A stretch of 64,000 nt of DNA, taken from contig NZ_BMXN01000011.1 in the NCBI RefSeq assembly GCF_014651775.1, forward strand, positions 47,983 to 111,982, written 5' to 3'. Below are positions 50,428 through 60,501 of this stretch, one piece after another. The notes under the pieces were generated by a model. The model was not told where the DNA came from and did no database searches. It saw only the letters and a list, made by a program, of their open reading frames with translations. Origin of the DNA: Vreelandella hamiltonii. GTDB taxonomy: Bacteria > Pseudomonadota > Gammaproteobacteria > Pseudomonadales > Halomonadaceae. A program made the translations under genes and the position numbers. Positions within the stretch are counted from its first letter, which is position 1, and each line of letters begins with the position of its first letter.

Positions 50428-51045
50428 TTACAAATCGTGACCGGTGACCACTTGGCAAATGTCGGCGAAGCTGCGGGCCATGGGTACTACCGTGGCATCG
50501 GCTTTTCCCTTGGTCTGCTTGCCCATGACGGCTTGAATGTCCGTGGCCGACACGATTCCCCGTACGCTGAGTTCGTGGTTGGCCGTCTGCTCGGTAATCA
50601 GCAGGTGTTGCTCGGCAAACGTTTCCATGGAACGCACCAGATCCTCGATGGTGAGCGCTGTCAGCTGCTCCAGCGGCATGGCGCTGAGTTTTTCCCAGGG
50701 CGTCATGATCATGGCAGCCGTCACTTCGGAACGTTCCAGATTACGCTGCTGCATGGCAATATTGATGCGTCGTGAGCCAATCACTTCCTTGGCCGACAGC
50801 ACGCCGACGCAGTGATTCTGCTTGTCCATCACGAACAGCAGGCGAACACCGCCATGGCGCATCTTCAGGTGGGCTTCATCGATGGGCGTATCGCCAGCGA
50901 CAGACTGTGGCACCACCTTGGTGAAATCGGTCAGAACCGACAGCGCCGGGCTATTGGGTGTCAACGTCTTGGCGGCCGGGGTGGTCAGCAGCGGTGTTGC
51001 GCCAAATTGGATAAGGGCTTTATGAGATTTCAGCAGTGAATTCAT
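50428..51045 (-). CDS. CBS-domain protein of unknown function
   Basis: Cytoplasmic protein of 205 residues. After a 50-residue Thr/Pro-rich N terminus, two CBS domains follow (about 50-115 and 125-195), with GGVRLLFVMDKQNHCVGVLSAKEVIG and HELSVRGIVSATDIQAVMG as the typical strand-turn-helix ends (the first only partly cited: GVRLLFVMDKQNHCVGVLSA). No catalytic or membrane domain. It could sense adenine nucleotides and regulate another protein; being next to nhaD suggests but does not prove a link. Upstream is a 117-bp gap with no obvious promoter. Confidence 0.8.
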   Translation of the reverse strand: MNSLLKSHKALIQFGATPLLTTPAAKTLTPNSPALSVLTDFTKVVPQSVAGDTPIDEAHLKMRHGGVRLLFVMDKQNHCVGVLSAKEVIGSRRINIAMQQRNLERSEVTAAMIMTPWEKLSAMPLEQLTALTIEDLVRSMETFAEQHLLITEQTANHELSVRGIVSATDIQAVMGKQTKGKADATVVPMARSFADICQVVTGHDL

Positions 51046-51162
51046 CGGGGGTACCTCCGTGGGGTGAACAGCAGGTCATTGACTGATTGCCTGCTCTGTA
51101 CCTTCACAGTTGCACGGAATTCTTATCGAAATCTTAACAGCCAGAATCTGTTACATTTTTTC

Positions 51163-52566
51163 TCATTCTTTTGCATGGCGCTGAGTCAGTGAATCTCTCG
51201 CCAGCGTGGCGTGTACCCGCAGCCCTCCGCTGGGTGCATCCTCCAGTAACAGGGTGCCGCCATGGCGTTTCACGATGCGTTCGACGATCGACAAGCCCAG
51301 GCCAGCGCCCGCTCCAGGCCCTGCACGCTGAAAGCGCTCCACGACCCGGCTGCGCTCGCTGGGTGGGATTCCCTTGCCCTGGTCATCGACCATCAGGGTG
51401 ATGTGGTGACGGGACGCGCTCAGGTGCACCGTCACAGCGCCTTCCGGGGGCGAGTGCTGAAGGGCGTTGCCCACCAGGTTCTGTACCAGGGTCTCGATGG
51501 CCCCGGGCTCCTCTTCCATGAGCCAGCTCTGCTGCTCCTCGACCTCCATGTGCAGCTGCTGGCGGCGCTCCGTGGCCAGCGGCAGGAGTTTCGCCAGGGT
51601 CTCCTGGGTCTCTTGCCGTACGTCGGCATGGCGGATCTCGGGCAGCGGCTCCTCTTCGGGGTCCAGCCTTGCCAGGGTCAATAGTTGGGCCACCAGCCGC
51701 GTCGAGCGGGCCACGCCGCTGCGCAAATGGTGCAGCGACTCTTCACGATCCGCGCGGTTATCGGCAGCCAGCGCGTTTTGGGCATGCAGATCGAGAATCG
51801 CCAGCGGCGTACGCAGCTCATGGGTCGCATCGGCGATGAAGCGCTTTTCGCGAATACGCATCTGCTGTAAACGCGCCAGCAAACGGTTGAGTGCCCCGGC
51901 AATGGTATCCAGCTCCTGAGGAAGGCGCTGCAACGACAGCGGCTGGAGGTTGTTAGGGTCGCGGCTGCGGATCTGTTCCGCCATGCGTGACAGCGGTGCC
52001 AGCCCCCAGCCAATCGACCACCACAGCAGCAGGGTAAGCAGAGGCAGGCCGATCAGGTCGGGTAGTAGCGTGCGCAGCGCTACTTCTCGGGTCAGCGCCG
52101 CGCGCACATCCTGGCGTTCGCTGACGATGACCCGCTTGTTGGCATCTGCCATCGAAAGCACGTAGACCCGCCAGGTCTGCTCCCCCAGGGTGGCGGTCGA
52201 ATACCCGGCCGGCTGGCTCACCAGCGGGGTCGCCGGGGCGTTATCGGAACGCAGCAGCAGCTGGTTGCCTTCCCAAAGCTGAAACGCCAGCTGGTGGGTA
52301 TAGCCATCGCTCAGATCCGGTGGTTCTGTGGCGCCGGGCTGCAGCAAGGCGCTCTCCAGGCTTCTCAGCAGCAGCGTGCGGTCCTGGGCAGGCAAGGGAG
52401 CTTGCAGCAGGCCCTCCAGCAAACGGGCGTTTTGCGCCAGGCTGCGGTCGTGCAACTCTTCGATTTCCTGTGCCGCAAAGCGATAGCTGATGAAACCGAT
52501 GATGAACATGCTCACGCCGAATACCAGCAGCACGAGCCCCAGCGTGCGGCGACGAATGGAGCGCAT
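51163..52566 (-). CDS. Two-component sensor histidine kinase (QseC/PmrB type)
   Basis: Sensor kinase of 467 residues. Helix 1 (LGLVLLVFGVSMFIIGFISY) and helix 2 (LIGLPLLTLLLWWSIGWGL) flank a periplasmic sensor of about 140 residues. HAMP follows, and the H box is FIADATHELRTPLAIL with phospho-His near residue 245. N box NLVGNALQHSPPEGAV and G boxes DDQGKGIPPSERSRV and GAGLGLSIVERI are intact. The stop-start of the response regulator overlaps its ATG by one base (CTGATG). Signal unknown; the subfamily responds to metals, polymyxin or quorum signals in other species. Confidence 0.93.
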   Translation of the reverse strand: MRSIRRRTLGLVLLVFGVSMFIIGFISYRFAAQEIEELHDRSLAQNARLLEGLLQAPLPAQDRTLLLRSLESALLQPGATEPPDLSDGYTHQLAFQLWEGNQLLLRSDNAPATPLVSQPAGYSTATLGEQTWRVYVLSMADANKRVIVSERQDVRAALTREVALRTLLPDLIGLPLLTLLLWWSIGWGLAPLSRMAEQIRSRDPNNLQPLSLQRLPQELDTIAGALNRLLARLQQMRIREKRFIADATHELRTPLAILDLHAQNALAADNRADREESLHHLRSGVARSTRLVAQLLTLARLDPEEEPLPEIRHADVRQETQETLAKLLPLATERRQQLHMEVEEQQSWLMEEEPGAIETLVQNLVGNALQHSPPEGAVTVHLSASRHHITLMVDDQGKGIPPSERSRVVERFQRAGPGAGAGLGLSIVERIVKRHGGTLLLEDAPSGGLRVHATLARDSLTQRHAKE

Positions 52567-53237
52567 CAGCTCTCCTTGCCCGTTTTTTCCATCACATAGC
52601 CAATGCCCCGCACGGTGCGGATGGCATCCGGAAACAGCTTGCGCCGCAGGTGATGGATATGGACCTCGATGGCATTGCTTTCCACGTCCTCTTCCCAGCC
52701 GTACACCAGCCGGGCCAACGTATCACGGGTGAAGACGCGCCCCGGGTGGCTCATGAACTCCTGCAGCAGCGCCAGCTCGCGACGCGACAGGGGAATGGTC
52801 TGCTGCTGGTAGTGCACGGTGAGGGTTTGAGGGTTCAAGCTGATCCCCCGGCAGGAGAGCAGGCCGTTTGGCTGGCCCTGGCTGCGGCGTAGCAAGGCCC
52901 GCAGGCGCGCTTTCAGCTCATCCACTTCGAAGGGTTTGGTCAAGTAGTCGTCGGCACCCGCGTCCAGCCCGGCAATGCGGCTCTCGACGGCGTCGCGGGC
53001 CGTCAGCACCAGAATGGGCACCTGATGCCCCTGGCGGCGCAGGGTTTGCAGCAGTTCGATGCCGTCCATGGTGGGCAGGCCCAGGTCCAGAATCACGGCA
53101 TCGAACGGTTCGTTTTGCAGTGCGACCAGGGCCGTGTCACCATCGGTCAGATGATCGACCGTGTAATGCTCGGGCTTTAGCGCCATGCGAATGCCCGATG
53201 CCAGGCTAGGGTCATCTTCCACCAATAAAATTCGCAT
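52566..53237 (-). CDS. OmpR-family response regulator
   Basis: Regulator of 223 residues. The receiver has the acidic pocket VEDDP, phosphoacceptor Asp51 in AVILDLGLP, Thr in LTARD and Lys in DDYLTKPF. The C-terminal winged helix contains LSRRELALLQEFMSHPGRVF and the usual AIEVHIHHLRRKL. Start ATG 53237 (MRILLVEDD). It pairs with the sensor downstream; PmrA/QseB are the closest types by appearance. It is divergent from the GNAT gene. Confidence 0.95.
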   Translation of the reverse strand: MRILLVEDDPSLASGIRMALKPEHYTVDHLTDGDTALVALQNEPFDAVILDLGLPTMDGIELLQTLRRQGHQVPILVLTARDAVESRIAGLDAGADDYLTKPFEVDELKARLRALLRRSQGQPNGLLSCRGISLNPQTLTVHYQQQTIPLSRRELALLQEFMSHPGRVFTRDTLARLVYGWEEDVESNAIEVHIHHLRRKLFPDAIRTVRGIGYVMEKTGKES

Positions 53238-53293
53238 ACTGACGGGCCACTCCTCTTGTTGTGTTGCGCCTGCTGGCGACAAGGCTATCTGGC

Positions 53294-54223
53294 ATGTTCT
53301 CGACCCACCCGGCAACGTCGATCATGGTCTGCCCGGCGCAGCAACGGCGCGAAGCGCTGCTGCAGTTGGCTGCTGTCCACCATCCTGACCAGCAGGCTGC
53401 GCTACAGCAGGCGCTGGTCAAGGCCAGTACACGGCCCGAGGGTTGGTCGGGCCTGTGGGTGGCTTGCCAGGCAGGACGAGTCTGCGCTGCCGCCTGGGTA
53501 GAGTGCCAGGAAAACCGCATCGCGCAGCTATGGTTGCCCAAGCAGAATAACCAATTTGTCGAGCCCCTGCTAAGTCAACTGCACCGCTGGGTGGCGACCC
53601 AAGGGCTGGTGCTGTGTCACGTTGCCCTGGATAAGACCATGGCGAGCTGGGAAGCACCATTGCTGAACCTGGGCATGCAGCGGTTGGCCACCCTCGATCA
53701 CCTGGCTTGGCACTGTCGGCCGGTTTCTCACGTGCGGGGGCTGCCACCGCTACGGCCGTTTGATGAGCTGACTCCCGCTCAGCAGCAGGCACTGGTCGAG
53801 CAGGTGGGGGAGGGCTCGCTGGATTGCCCTGCCTTGCGCGATGTATTGCCTGCGCAGGCTCTGCTGGAAGGCTTTTATCACCAGGCATCGAGCGCTTCCG
53901 AACACTGGTATTACCTGCAGGGGGAGCAGGGCCGCCATGCGGGCCTGCTGCTGCTGGATGCCAGCCCAGGCCGCGAGCACTGGAGCGTTCAGTTGATGGG
54001 GCTGGTGCCTGGTTGGCGCGGCCAGGGGCAAGGCAAGGCACTGGTGCAGCAAGCGCAGGCCATGGTGGCCCAGACGGGCGCAAGCCAGCTGGCGCTGACG
54101 GTAGACCGTGACAACCTGCCCGCGCAGCGAGCCTATCGGCAGGCGGGGATGCTGCCTGCGGGTGAGCATCAACTGCTGGGCTGGTGTGTCTTGCCCGCCA
54201 CCGAGTTGAATTGCCGCGCTTAG
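53294..54223 (+). CDS. GNAT-family N-acetyltransferase
   Basis: Protein of 309 residues. The C-terminal half is a GNAT fold with acetyl-CoA motif A QLMGLVPGWRGQGQGKALVQ, then LALTVDRDNLPAQRAYRQAG. The N-terminal half (about 150 residues) looks like a degenerate second GNAT-like domain, rich in Gln and Leu. ATG 53294 has AAGG 9 bases upstream; a GTG at 53261 in the same frame would add 11 residues. The substrate is unknown. Its neighbours give no clear hint. Confidence 0.75.
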   Translation: MFSTHPATSIMVCPAQQRREALLQLAAVHHPDQQAALQQALVKASTRPEGWSGLWVACQAGRVCAAAWVECQENRIAQLWLPKQNNQFVEPLLSQLHRWVATQGLVLCHVALDKTMASWEAPLLNLGMQRLATLDHLAWHCRPVSHVRGLPPLRPFDELTPAQQQALVEQVGEGSLDCPALRDVLPAQALLEGFYHQASSASEHWYYLQGEQGRHAGLLLLDASPGREHWSVQLMGLVPGWRGQGQGKALVQQAQAMVAQTGASQLALTVDRDNLPAQRAYRQAGMLPAGEHQLLGWCVLPATELNCRA

Positions 54224-54346
54224 TAGCATTTTCCTACCCTTTGTGTTCTCGGTATACTAACTCCAAGAGGCATGTCTTGGCGTTTCGGCGGCAGAGTGCG
54301 TAGTGGCGCTGGTGCGCAGGGGTTCAGTGCTACATCTTCAAGCGTC

Positions 54347-54398
54347 CGGTTCCTGAGCACGGTTCCTGAGCTCGATCTTCAAGCACGATTCTTAAGCA
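54347..54398. repeat. Four 13-bp tandem repeats upstream of the cytochrome gene
   Basis: Units CGGTTCCTGAGCA (54347), CGGTTCCTGAGCT (54360), CGATCTTCAAGCA (54373) and CGATTCTTAAGCA (54386) are contiguous and in phase, ending 35 bases before the gene start. A looser related unit, ACATCTTCAAGCG, lies at 54332. The positions suggest an operator or a 5' leader element. A possible -10 TATACT is at 54253-54258 with a poor -35, so the repeats would be transcribed. Confidence 0.7.
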
Positions 54399-54433
54399 CA
54401 ACGTTTTATATAAAACTCAAAGAGGTGGTGAGA

Positions 54434-55246
54434 GTGAAATCTAAGCTGATCATGAGCGGGCTGGCGGCCCTCGGCGTCATGGCAGGCACATCGGGTGCTT
54501 ATGCTCTGGACGACGCCGCACGTGACGCAATGGCTGAGCGCCTGGCACCAGTAGGCCAGCTCTGCCTCCAAGGCCAGGACTGTGGTACCGCATCGGCACC
54601 GGCGGCGGCTAGCGGTGGTGGCGACGAGATCGACGGCGCGGGCATTTACAACCGTATCTGCATGGCGTGTCACGAGACGGGCGCTGCCGGTGCACCGGTA
54701 CGTGGCGATGAAAGCGCCTGGGCCGAGCGTACCGAGCAGGGCTTTGCCACGCTGCTCGAGCACTCGATCAACGGCATTGGCGCGATGCCTGCTCGCGGCG
54801 GCAACCCCAACCTGTCGGATGCCGAAATGGAAGCCGCCACGGCCTATTTGGTCGAGCCGGTGATGGACGTGCCTGAGCTGGGCGGCGGTGAAGAAGCGGC
54901 TGCCGAAGACGAAGGTGCCAGCGAGGACGTCGCCGCGGCTGAAGAAGCCACCAGCGAAGACGAAGCCGTGGCCAGCACAGAAGAAGCCGCCAATGGCGGT
55001 AGCGATCTGGATGGCGCCGCGCTTTACTCCAGCGCAGGCTGTGTTGCTTGTCACGCCGCTGGTGTGGCCGGTGCACCGGTGCTGGGCGATGCGGATGCCT
55101 GGGCAGCGCGAATCGACAAAGGAATGGATGAGCTCTACGCCAGCGTGTTCAACGGCCTGGGCGTGATGCCTCCGCGCGGTGGCAGCAGCGCTTCCGATGA
55201 AGAGATCATGGCTATCGTCGACTACATGGTCGCCGAAGCCGAGTAA
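54434..55246 (+). CDS. Periplasmic diheme cytochrome c (two cytochrome c5 domains)
   Basis: Exported protein of 270 residues with a Sec signal peptide (cleavage near GAYA, residue 25). Two cytochrome c5-like domains each have a CxxCH heme site (CMACH, CVACH) and an axial Met in GIGAMPARGG and GLGVMPPRGG. Between them is an acidic Glu/Ala/Asp-rich linker of about 45 residues. GTG 54434 is used (ribosome-binding site AGAGGT); the open frame extends upstream through the repeats but is not family-like. It may carry electrons to oxidases. It converges on rep with a terminator between. Confidence 0.93.
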   Translation: MKSKLIMSGLAALGVMAGTSGAYALDDAARDAMAERLAPVGQLCLQGQDCGTASAPAAASGGGDEIDGAGIYNRICMACHETGAAGAPVRGDESAWAERTEQGFATLLEHSINGIGAMPARGGNPNLSDAEMEAATAYLVEPVMDVPELGGGEEAAAEDEGASEDVAAAEEATSEDEAVASTEEAANGGSDLDGAALYSSAGCVACHAAGVAGAPVLGDADAWAARIDKGMDELYASVFNGLGVMPPRGGSSASDEEIMAIVDYMVAEAE

Positions 55247-55271
55247 TCCTTCGTTAGCGGATGCTCCAAAC

Positions 55272-55314
55272 TATCCACAGGCGGGTTTTTCCTACCCCCT
55301 GTGGATATTTTTTT
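55272..55314 (+). terminator. Terminator between the cytochrome gene and rep, with DnaA-box-like arms
   Basis: A 10-bp stem (55272-55281 with 55298-55307) followed by seven T. Each arm contains a near-DnaA box (CTATCCACA at 55271-55279, TGTGGATAT at 55300-55308), so it is both a terminator and an inverted pair of 8/9 matches. Confidence 0.85.
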
Positions 55315-55346
55315 GCCTTGAAAAGCCGCCTTCCTATCAAACGCCC

Positions 55347-57416
<2,070 letters not shown>

Positions 57417-57510
57417 GGCGAAGGGTGACCTCTACAAGTGTTTCCGAGTGATTTCCATTACAATCAGCCGCGCTGACAACGGCACCATAGACCAATCATG
57501 GCAGGTAGTG

Positions 57511-57993
57511 ATGTTTGAAGTAGCGCTCTTCGAGCCACGCATGGCTCCCAATACGGGCAATATTATGCGCCTGGTGGCGAACAACGGCTGCCGCCTGCAT
57601 CTCATCGAACCGCTGGGCTTCGATCTCGAAGAGAAAAAGCTGCGGCGTGCGGGGCTCGATTACCGTGACCTGGCCAACGTCACCCGTCACGCTGATTTCG
57701 CGGCGTTCTACACGGCCATGCAGGGGCGTACCCTTTGGGCGATTACCACCAAAGGCACCCGCGCCCACAGCGATGCCGCCTTCAAGCCGGGGGATGTGCT
57801 GCTGTTCGGCTCGGAAACCGCCGGGCTCTCTCCCGAGGTGCACGCCATGCTGCCCGCAGAGCAAAAACTGCGCATTCCCATGCAGCCCAACAACCGCAGC
57901 CTGAACCTCTCCAACGCCGTGGCGGTGGTCAGTTACGAAGCGTGGCGCCAACAAGACTACGCTGGCGCATTGCCCATGGGCGACGCAACCTAA
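57511..57993 (+). CDS. trmL: tRNA (cytidine/uridine-2'-O)-methyltransferase TrmL
   Basis: SPOUT methyltransferase of 160 residues that 2'-O-methylates position 34 of leucine tRNAs. Motif 1 is [20 protein letters not shown]. Motif 2 is [14 protein letters not shown], and motif 3, in the trefoil knot, is [19 protein letters not shown] 57511 gives the standard start [13 protein letters not shown] lies upstream. Its stop overlaps that of pyrE by 4 bases, with the two genes convergent. Confidence 0.95.
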   Translation: MFEVALFEPRMAPNTGNIMRLVANNGCRLHLIEPLGFDLEEKKLRRAGLDYRDLANVTRHADFAAFYTAMQGRTLWAITTKGTRAHSDAAFKPGDVLLFGSETAGLSPEVHAMLPAEQKLRIPMQPNNRSLNLSNAVAVVSYEAWRQQDYAGALPMGDAT

Positions 57994-58655
57994 CCGGCGA
58001 TACCGTAGCGGTCGCGGTACGCACGCACGGCCTCGGCGTGGCTGCTGAGGTCGCTACCTGACTGCTCTTCCAGGTAGGTGAGCACTTGCTCAAGCGACAC
58101 GATGCTGACCACCGGCATGCCATACTGGGACTGCACTTCCTGAATGGCGCTCTGCTCGCCCTGGCCACGCTCCTGGCGGTCCAGGGCAATGATCACGCCG
58201 CCCGCCCGAGCGCCGCTCTGCTCGATCAGGGTCATGACTTCGCGGATGGCCGTGCCCGCCGTGATCACGTCATCGATGATCAAGATATCGCCCGCCAGCT
58301 CAGCCCCCACGATGTTACCGCCTTCACCATGGGTCTTGGCTTCCTTGCGATTGAAGGCGTAGGGCATGTCACGGTCGTGGTGGTCGGCCAGGGCCGCCGC
58401 GGTGACCGCCGCCAGGGGAATGCCCTTGTAGGCAGGACCGAACAGCACATCGGCCTGCAGGCCGCTATCGACAATCGCCTGGGCATAGAAACGCCCCAGC
58501 TTGGCCAGCGCTCGGCCCGTCTGGAACAGGCCTGCGTTGAAAAAGTAAGGGCTTACTCGCCCCGACTTCAGCGTGAACTCGCCAAACTTGAGCACGCCCT
58601 GCTCAATAGCGAAGGCAATGAAATCGCGTTGGTAGGGTTGTAGAGTGGTGGCCAC
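57990..58655 (-). CDS. pyrE: Orotate phosphoribosyltransferase
   Basis: Pyrimidine-synthesis enzyme of 221 residues making OMP from orotate and PRPP. The PRPP motif is [15 protein letters not shown], the N-terminal [15 protein letters not shown] is typical, and the flexible loop has [13 protein letters not shown]. The start is GTG 58655, with AGAGAA upstream; a longer frame to 58733 is unlikely. It is divergent from the crc-like gene, the same pyrE-crc arrangement as in Pseudomonas. Confidence 0.95.
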   Translation of the reverse strand: MATTLQPYQRDFIAFAIEQGVLKFGEFTLKSGRVSPYFFNAGLFQTGRALAKLGRFYAQAIVDSGLQADVLFGPAYKGIPLAAVTAAALADHHDRDMPYAFNRKEAKTHGEGGNIVGAELAGDILIIDDVITAGTAIREVMTLIEQSGARAGGVIIALDRQERGQGEQSAIQEVQSQYGMPVVSIVSLEQVLTYLEEQSGSDLSSHAEAVRAYRDRYGIAG

Positions 58656-58806
58656 GGCGGTGTTCTCTTGTCGGTAGGTGTGGTCGATAGGAATGTAAGT
58701 CAAACGCAACAATAAAACGGGGCTAAATAGCAAGAATTGGTTTGTCTATTTACCCAAACGTCTAAACGTCGGGTATCATACAGCAGCGACGCAAAAGGGA
58801 CGATTT

Positions 58807-59574
58807 ATGAAAATTGCCAGCATCAATGTCAATGGTATTCGTGATGCCGTCGACCGTGGCTTCCTGGACTGGCTGGCTCAGCAGGATGCCGACGTGGTCT
58901 GCGTGCAGAACATCAAGGCAAAAAGTTTTGAACTGGGTGACCATATTCTCTATCCGGAAGGCTACGAAGGCTATTTCCTGGATGCCGAGGAGGATGGTTT
59001 CGCCGGTGTGGCGCTCTATTGCCGCAAAATCCCCAAGGCCATCATGTACGGCCTGGGGTTTCCTCAGTGCGATCACGAAGGGCGCTTTCTGCAGGCGGAC
59101 TATGACCGTTTCAGCATTGCCACTTTCCTGATGCCCGACGGAAGTGACCAGAAAGCCAAGCAGGCGTTCATGGAGCAGTACCAGGAGTACCTGACGAAGA
59201 TGTCGCGCAAGCGCCGCGAATACATCATCTGCGGTACCTGGCACATTGCCCACAAGACCGTCGACCTGGCCAACTGGTCGGACAATCAGCTCACCTCCGG
59301 CTTCCGCCCGGAAGAGCGTGCCTGGATGGACCAGGTGCTTGGCCCAACCGGTTTCATCGACACCTTCCGCGAGATCAATCGCGATGCTGGCGAATACACC
59401 TGGTGGCCCAAGCTGGACCAGGAAGTACCCCGGGACCGGCAGGAAGGCTGGCGGATCGACTACCAGCTGGTCGGCCCCAACTTCCGGCGCCATGTGGTCG
59501 ACGCGTGGATTGATTACGATGCGACCTTCTCCGAGTTCGCACCGCTGATCGTTGAGTATGATTTAGCGCTCTAA
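58807..59574 (+). CDS. crc: Crc-like catabolite repression control protein (inactive exonuclease III fold)
   Basis: Protein of 255 residues in the exonuclease III/AP-endonuclease family. It aligns along its length with Pseudomonas Crc: SINVNGIRDAVDRGFLDWL, GRFLQADYDRFSIATFLMP, SRKRREYIICG and RIDYQLVGPNFRR. The residues needed for catalysis in ExoIII are replaced: metal Glu34 by Asn35 (CVQNIK), Asp151/Asn153 of GDMN by Thr and His (CGTWHI), and the Asp-His pair of SDHAP by Glu-Phe (SEFAPL). It should therefore bind partners rather than cut DNA. In Pseudomonas Crc works with Hfq to repress translation of catabolic mRNAs. Its position beside pyrE supports this. Confidence 0.85.
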   Translation: MKIASINVNGIRDAVDRGFLDWLAQQDADVVCVQNIKAKSFELGDHILYPEGYEGYFLDAEEDGFAGVALYCRKIPKAIMYGLGFPQCDHEGRFLQADYDRFSIATFLMPDGSDQKAKQAFMEQYQEYLTKMSRKRREYIICGTWHIAHKTVDLANWSDNQLTSGFRPEERAWMDQVLGPTGFIDTFREINRDAGEYTWWPKLDQEVPRDRQEGWRIDYQLVGPNFRRHVVDAWIDYDATFSEFAPLIVEYDLAL

Positions 59575-59617
59575 GCGTTAGCTACTTCCCGCGTCGCCGT
59601 CTGCCAGTAGTGGTAAT

Positions 59618-59653
59618 AAGCAACAAGCCGACCCAAGAGTCGGCTTGTTGCTT
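59618..59653 (+). terminator. Terminator after the crc-like gene
   Basis: A 15-bp stem (59618-59632 with 59639-59653) with a 6-base loop, in the convergent gap before the minus-strand binding-protein gene; its A/T-rich ends allow function in both directions. Confidence 0.85.
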
Positions 59654-59692
59654 TATGCCTAAGAAAGAATCTAAATAATCATTAGTTACTGA

Positions 59693-60436
59693 TTATTCAA
59701 AATAATCGTTATAAATTTTGTCGAATGTTCCATCTTCTTTAATTTCTTGCATCGCCTTATCAAAAGCTTCTATCAGCGCTTCATCTCGTGGGCGGAAAGC
59801 AGCACCAATACCGGGGCCATAAATCGACTCAGGGCCGGTAATTAAATCTCCCGTTTGTATAAAACGCTCGTCCTGGAGCATCGTTTCTTGAGCAAGAGAA
59901 TAGGCAGTGAAAACAAGGTCGAGGCGCTCCGCATGCATATCGGTAACTACAGAGCCTGAATCACCATACCGATGAATATCCGCATCAGGATAGTAGGTAG
60001 TAACATATTCATCTTGAATAGTGGCTTGCTGCACACCGATTGCTACATCTGCCAAGTCACCTTCTATATCGTACTCGTTATTTACGTTTTTAACCCAAAC
60101 GGATGGTACTTGGTAGTAGGGAGCCGAGAAGCTAACTTGCCTAGAACGCTCTTCTGTAATGTTCATCGCTGACGCTATCAGGTCGTATTTGCGCGCCATT
60201 AACCCAGGAATAATTCCATCCCAACCTTGTTCTACCCATTCGCACTCACGCTGCATGCGTTCACAAGCAGCATTGACTAATTCAACTTCAAACCCTGTGA
60301 TGGTGCCATCAGGCTCTTTATATTGATAAGGCGCATAGGGAACATCGACTCCAATACGTAGTGGTTTACTATCAGCATGAGCAAGGCAGCTGATTAATAC
60401 TGTCGTGAAAACTAAACAGCAGGTGACTTGTCGCAT
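59693..60436 (-). CDS. Polar amino-acid-type ABC substrate-binding protein (orphan)
   Basis: Family 3 solute-binding protein of 247 residues with a signal peptide (cleavage near CLAHA, about residue 22). It shows LRIGVDVPYAPYQYKEPDGT, EQGWDGIIPGLMARKYDLIA, and the MNITEERSRQVSFSAPYY motif. No permease or ATPase gene lies nearby, so it either serves a transporter elsewhere or has lost its partners. Base composition is clearly lower in G+C than surrounding genes (17 of 60 bases G/C in 59701-59760). It lies 65 bases downstream of the FAD oxidase on the same strand and probably shares its transcript. Confidence 0.9.
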   Translation of the reverse strand: MRQVTCCLVFTTVLISCLAHADSKPLRIGVDVPYAPYQYKEPDGTITGFEVELVNAACERMQRECEWVEQGWDGIIPGLMARKYDLIASAMNITEERSRQVSFSAPYYQVPSVWVKNVNNEYDIEGDLADVAIGVQQATIQDEYVTTYYPDADIHRYGDSGSVVTDMHAERLDLVFTAYSLAQETMLQDERFIQTGDLITGPESIYGPGIGAAFRPRDEALIEAFDKAMQEIKEDGTFDKIYNDYFE

Positions 60437-60501
60437 TTCGCATTCCTCTTGATTTTATCGATGGTTGCGTGAGGCGTCGTACTCTCGGTGTAACGTTTTT
60501 G

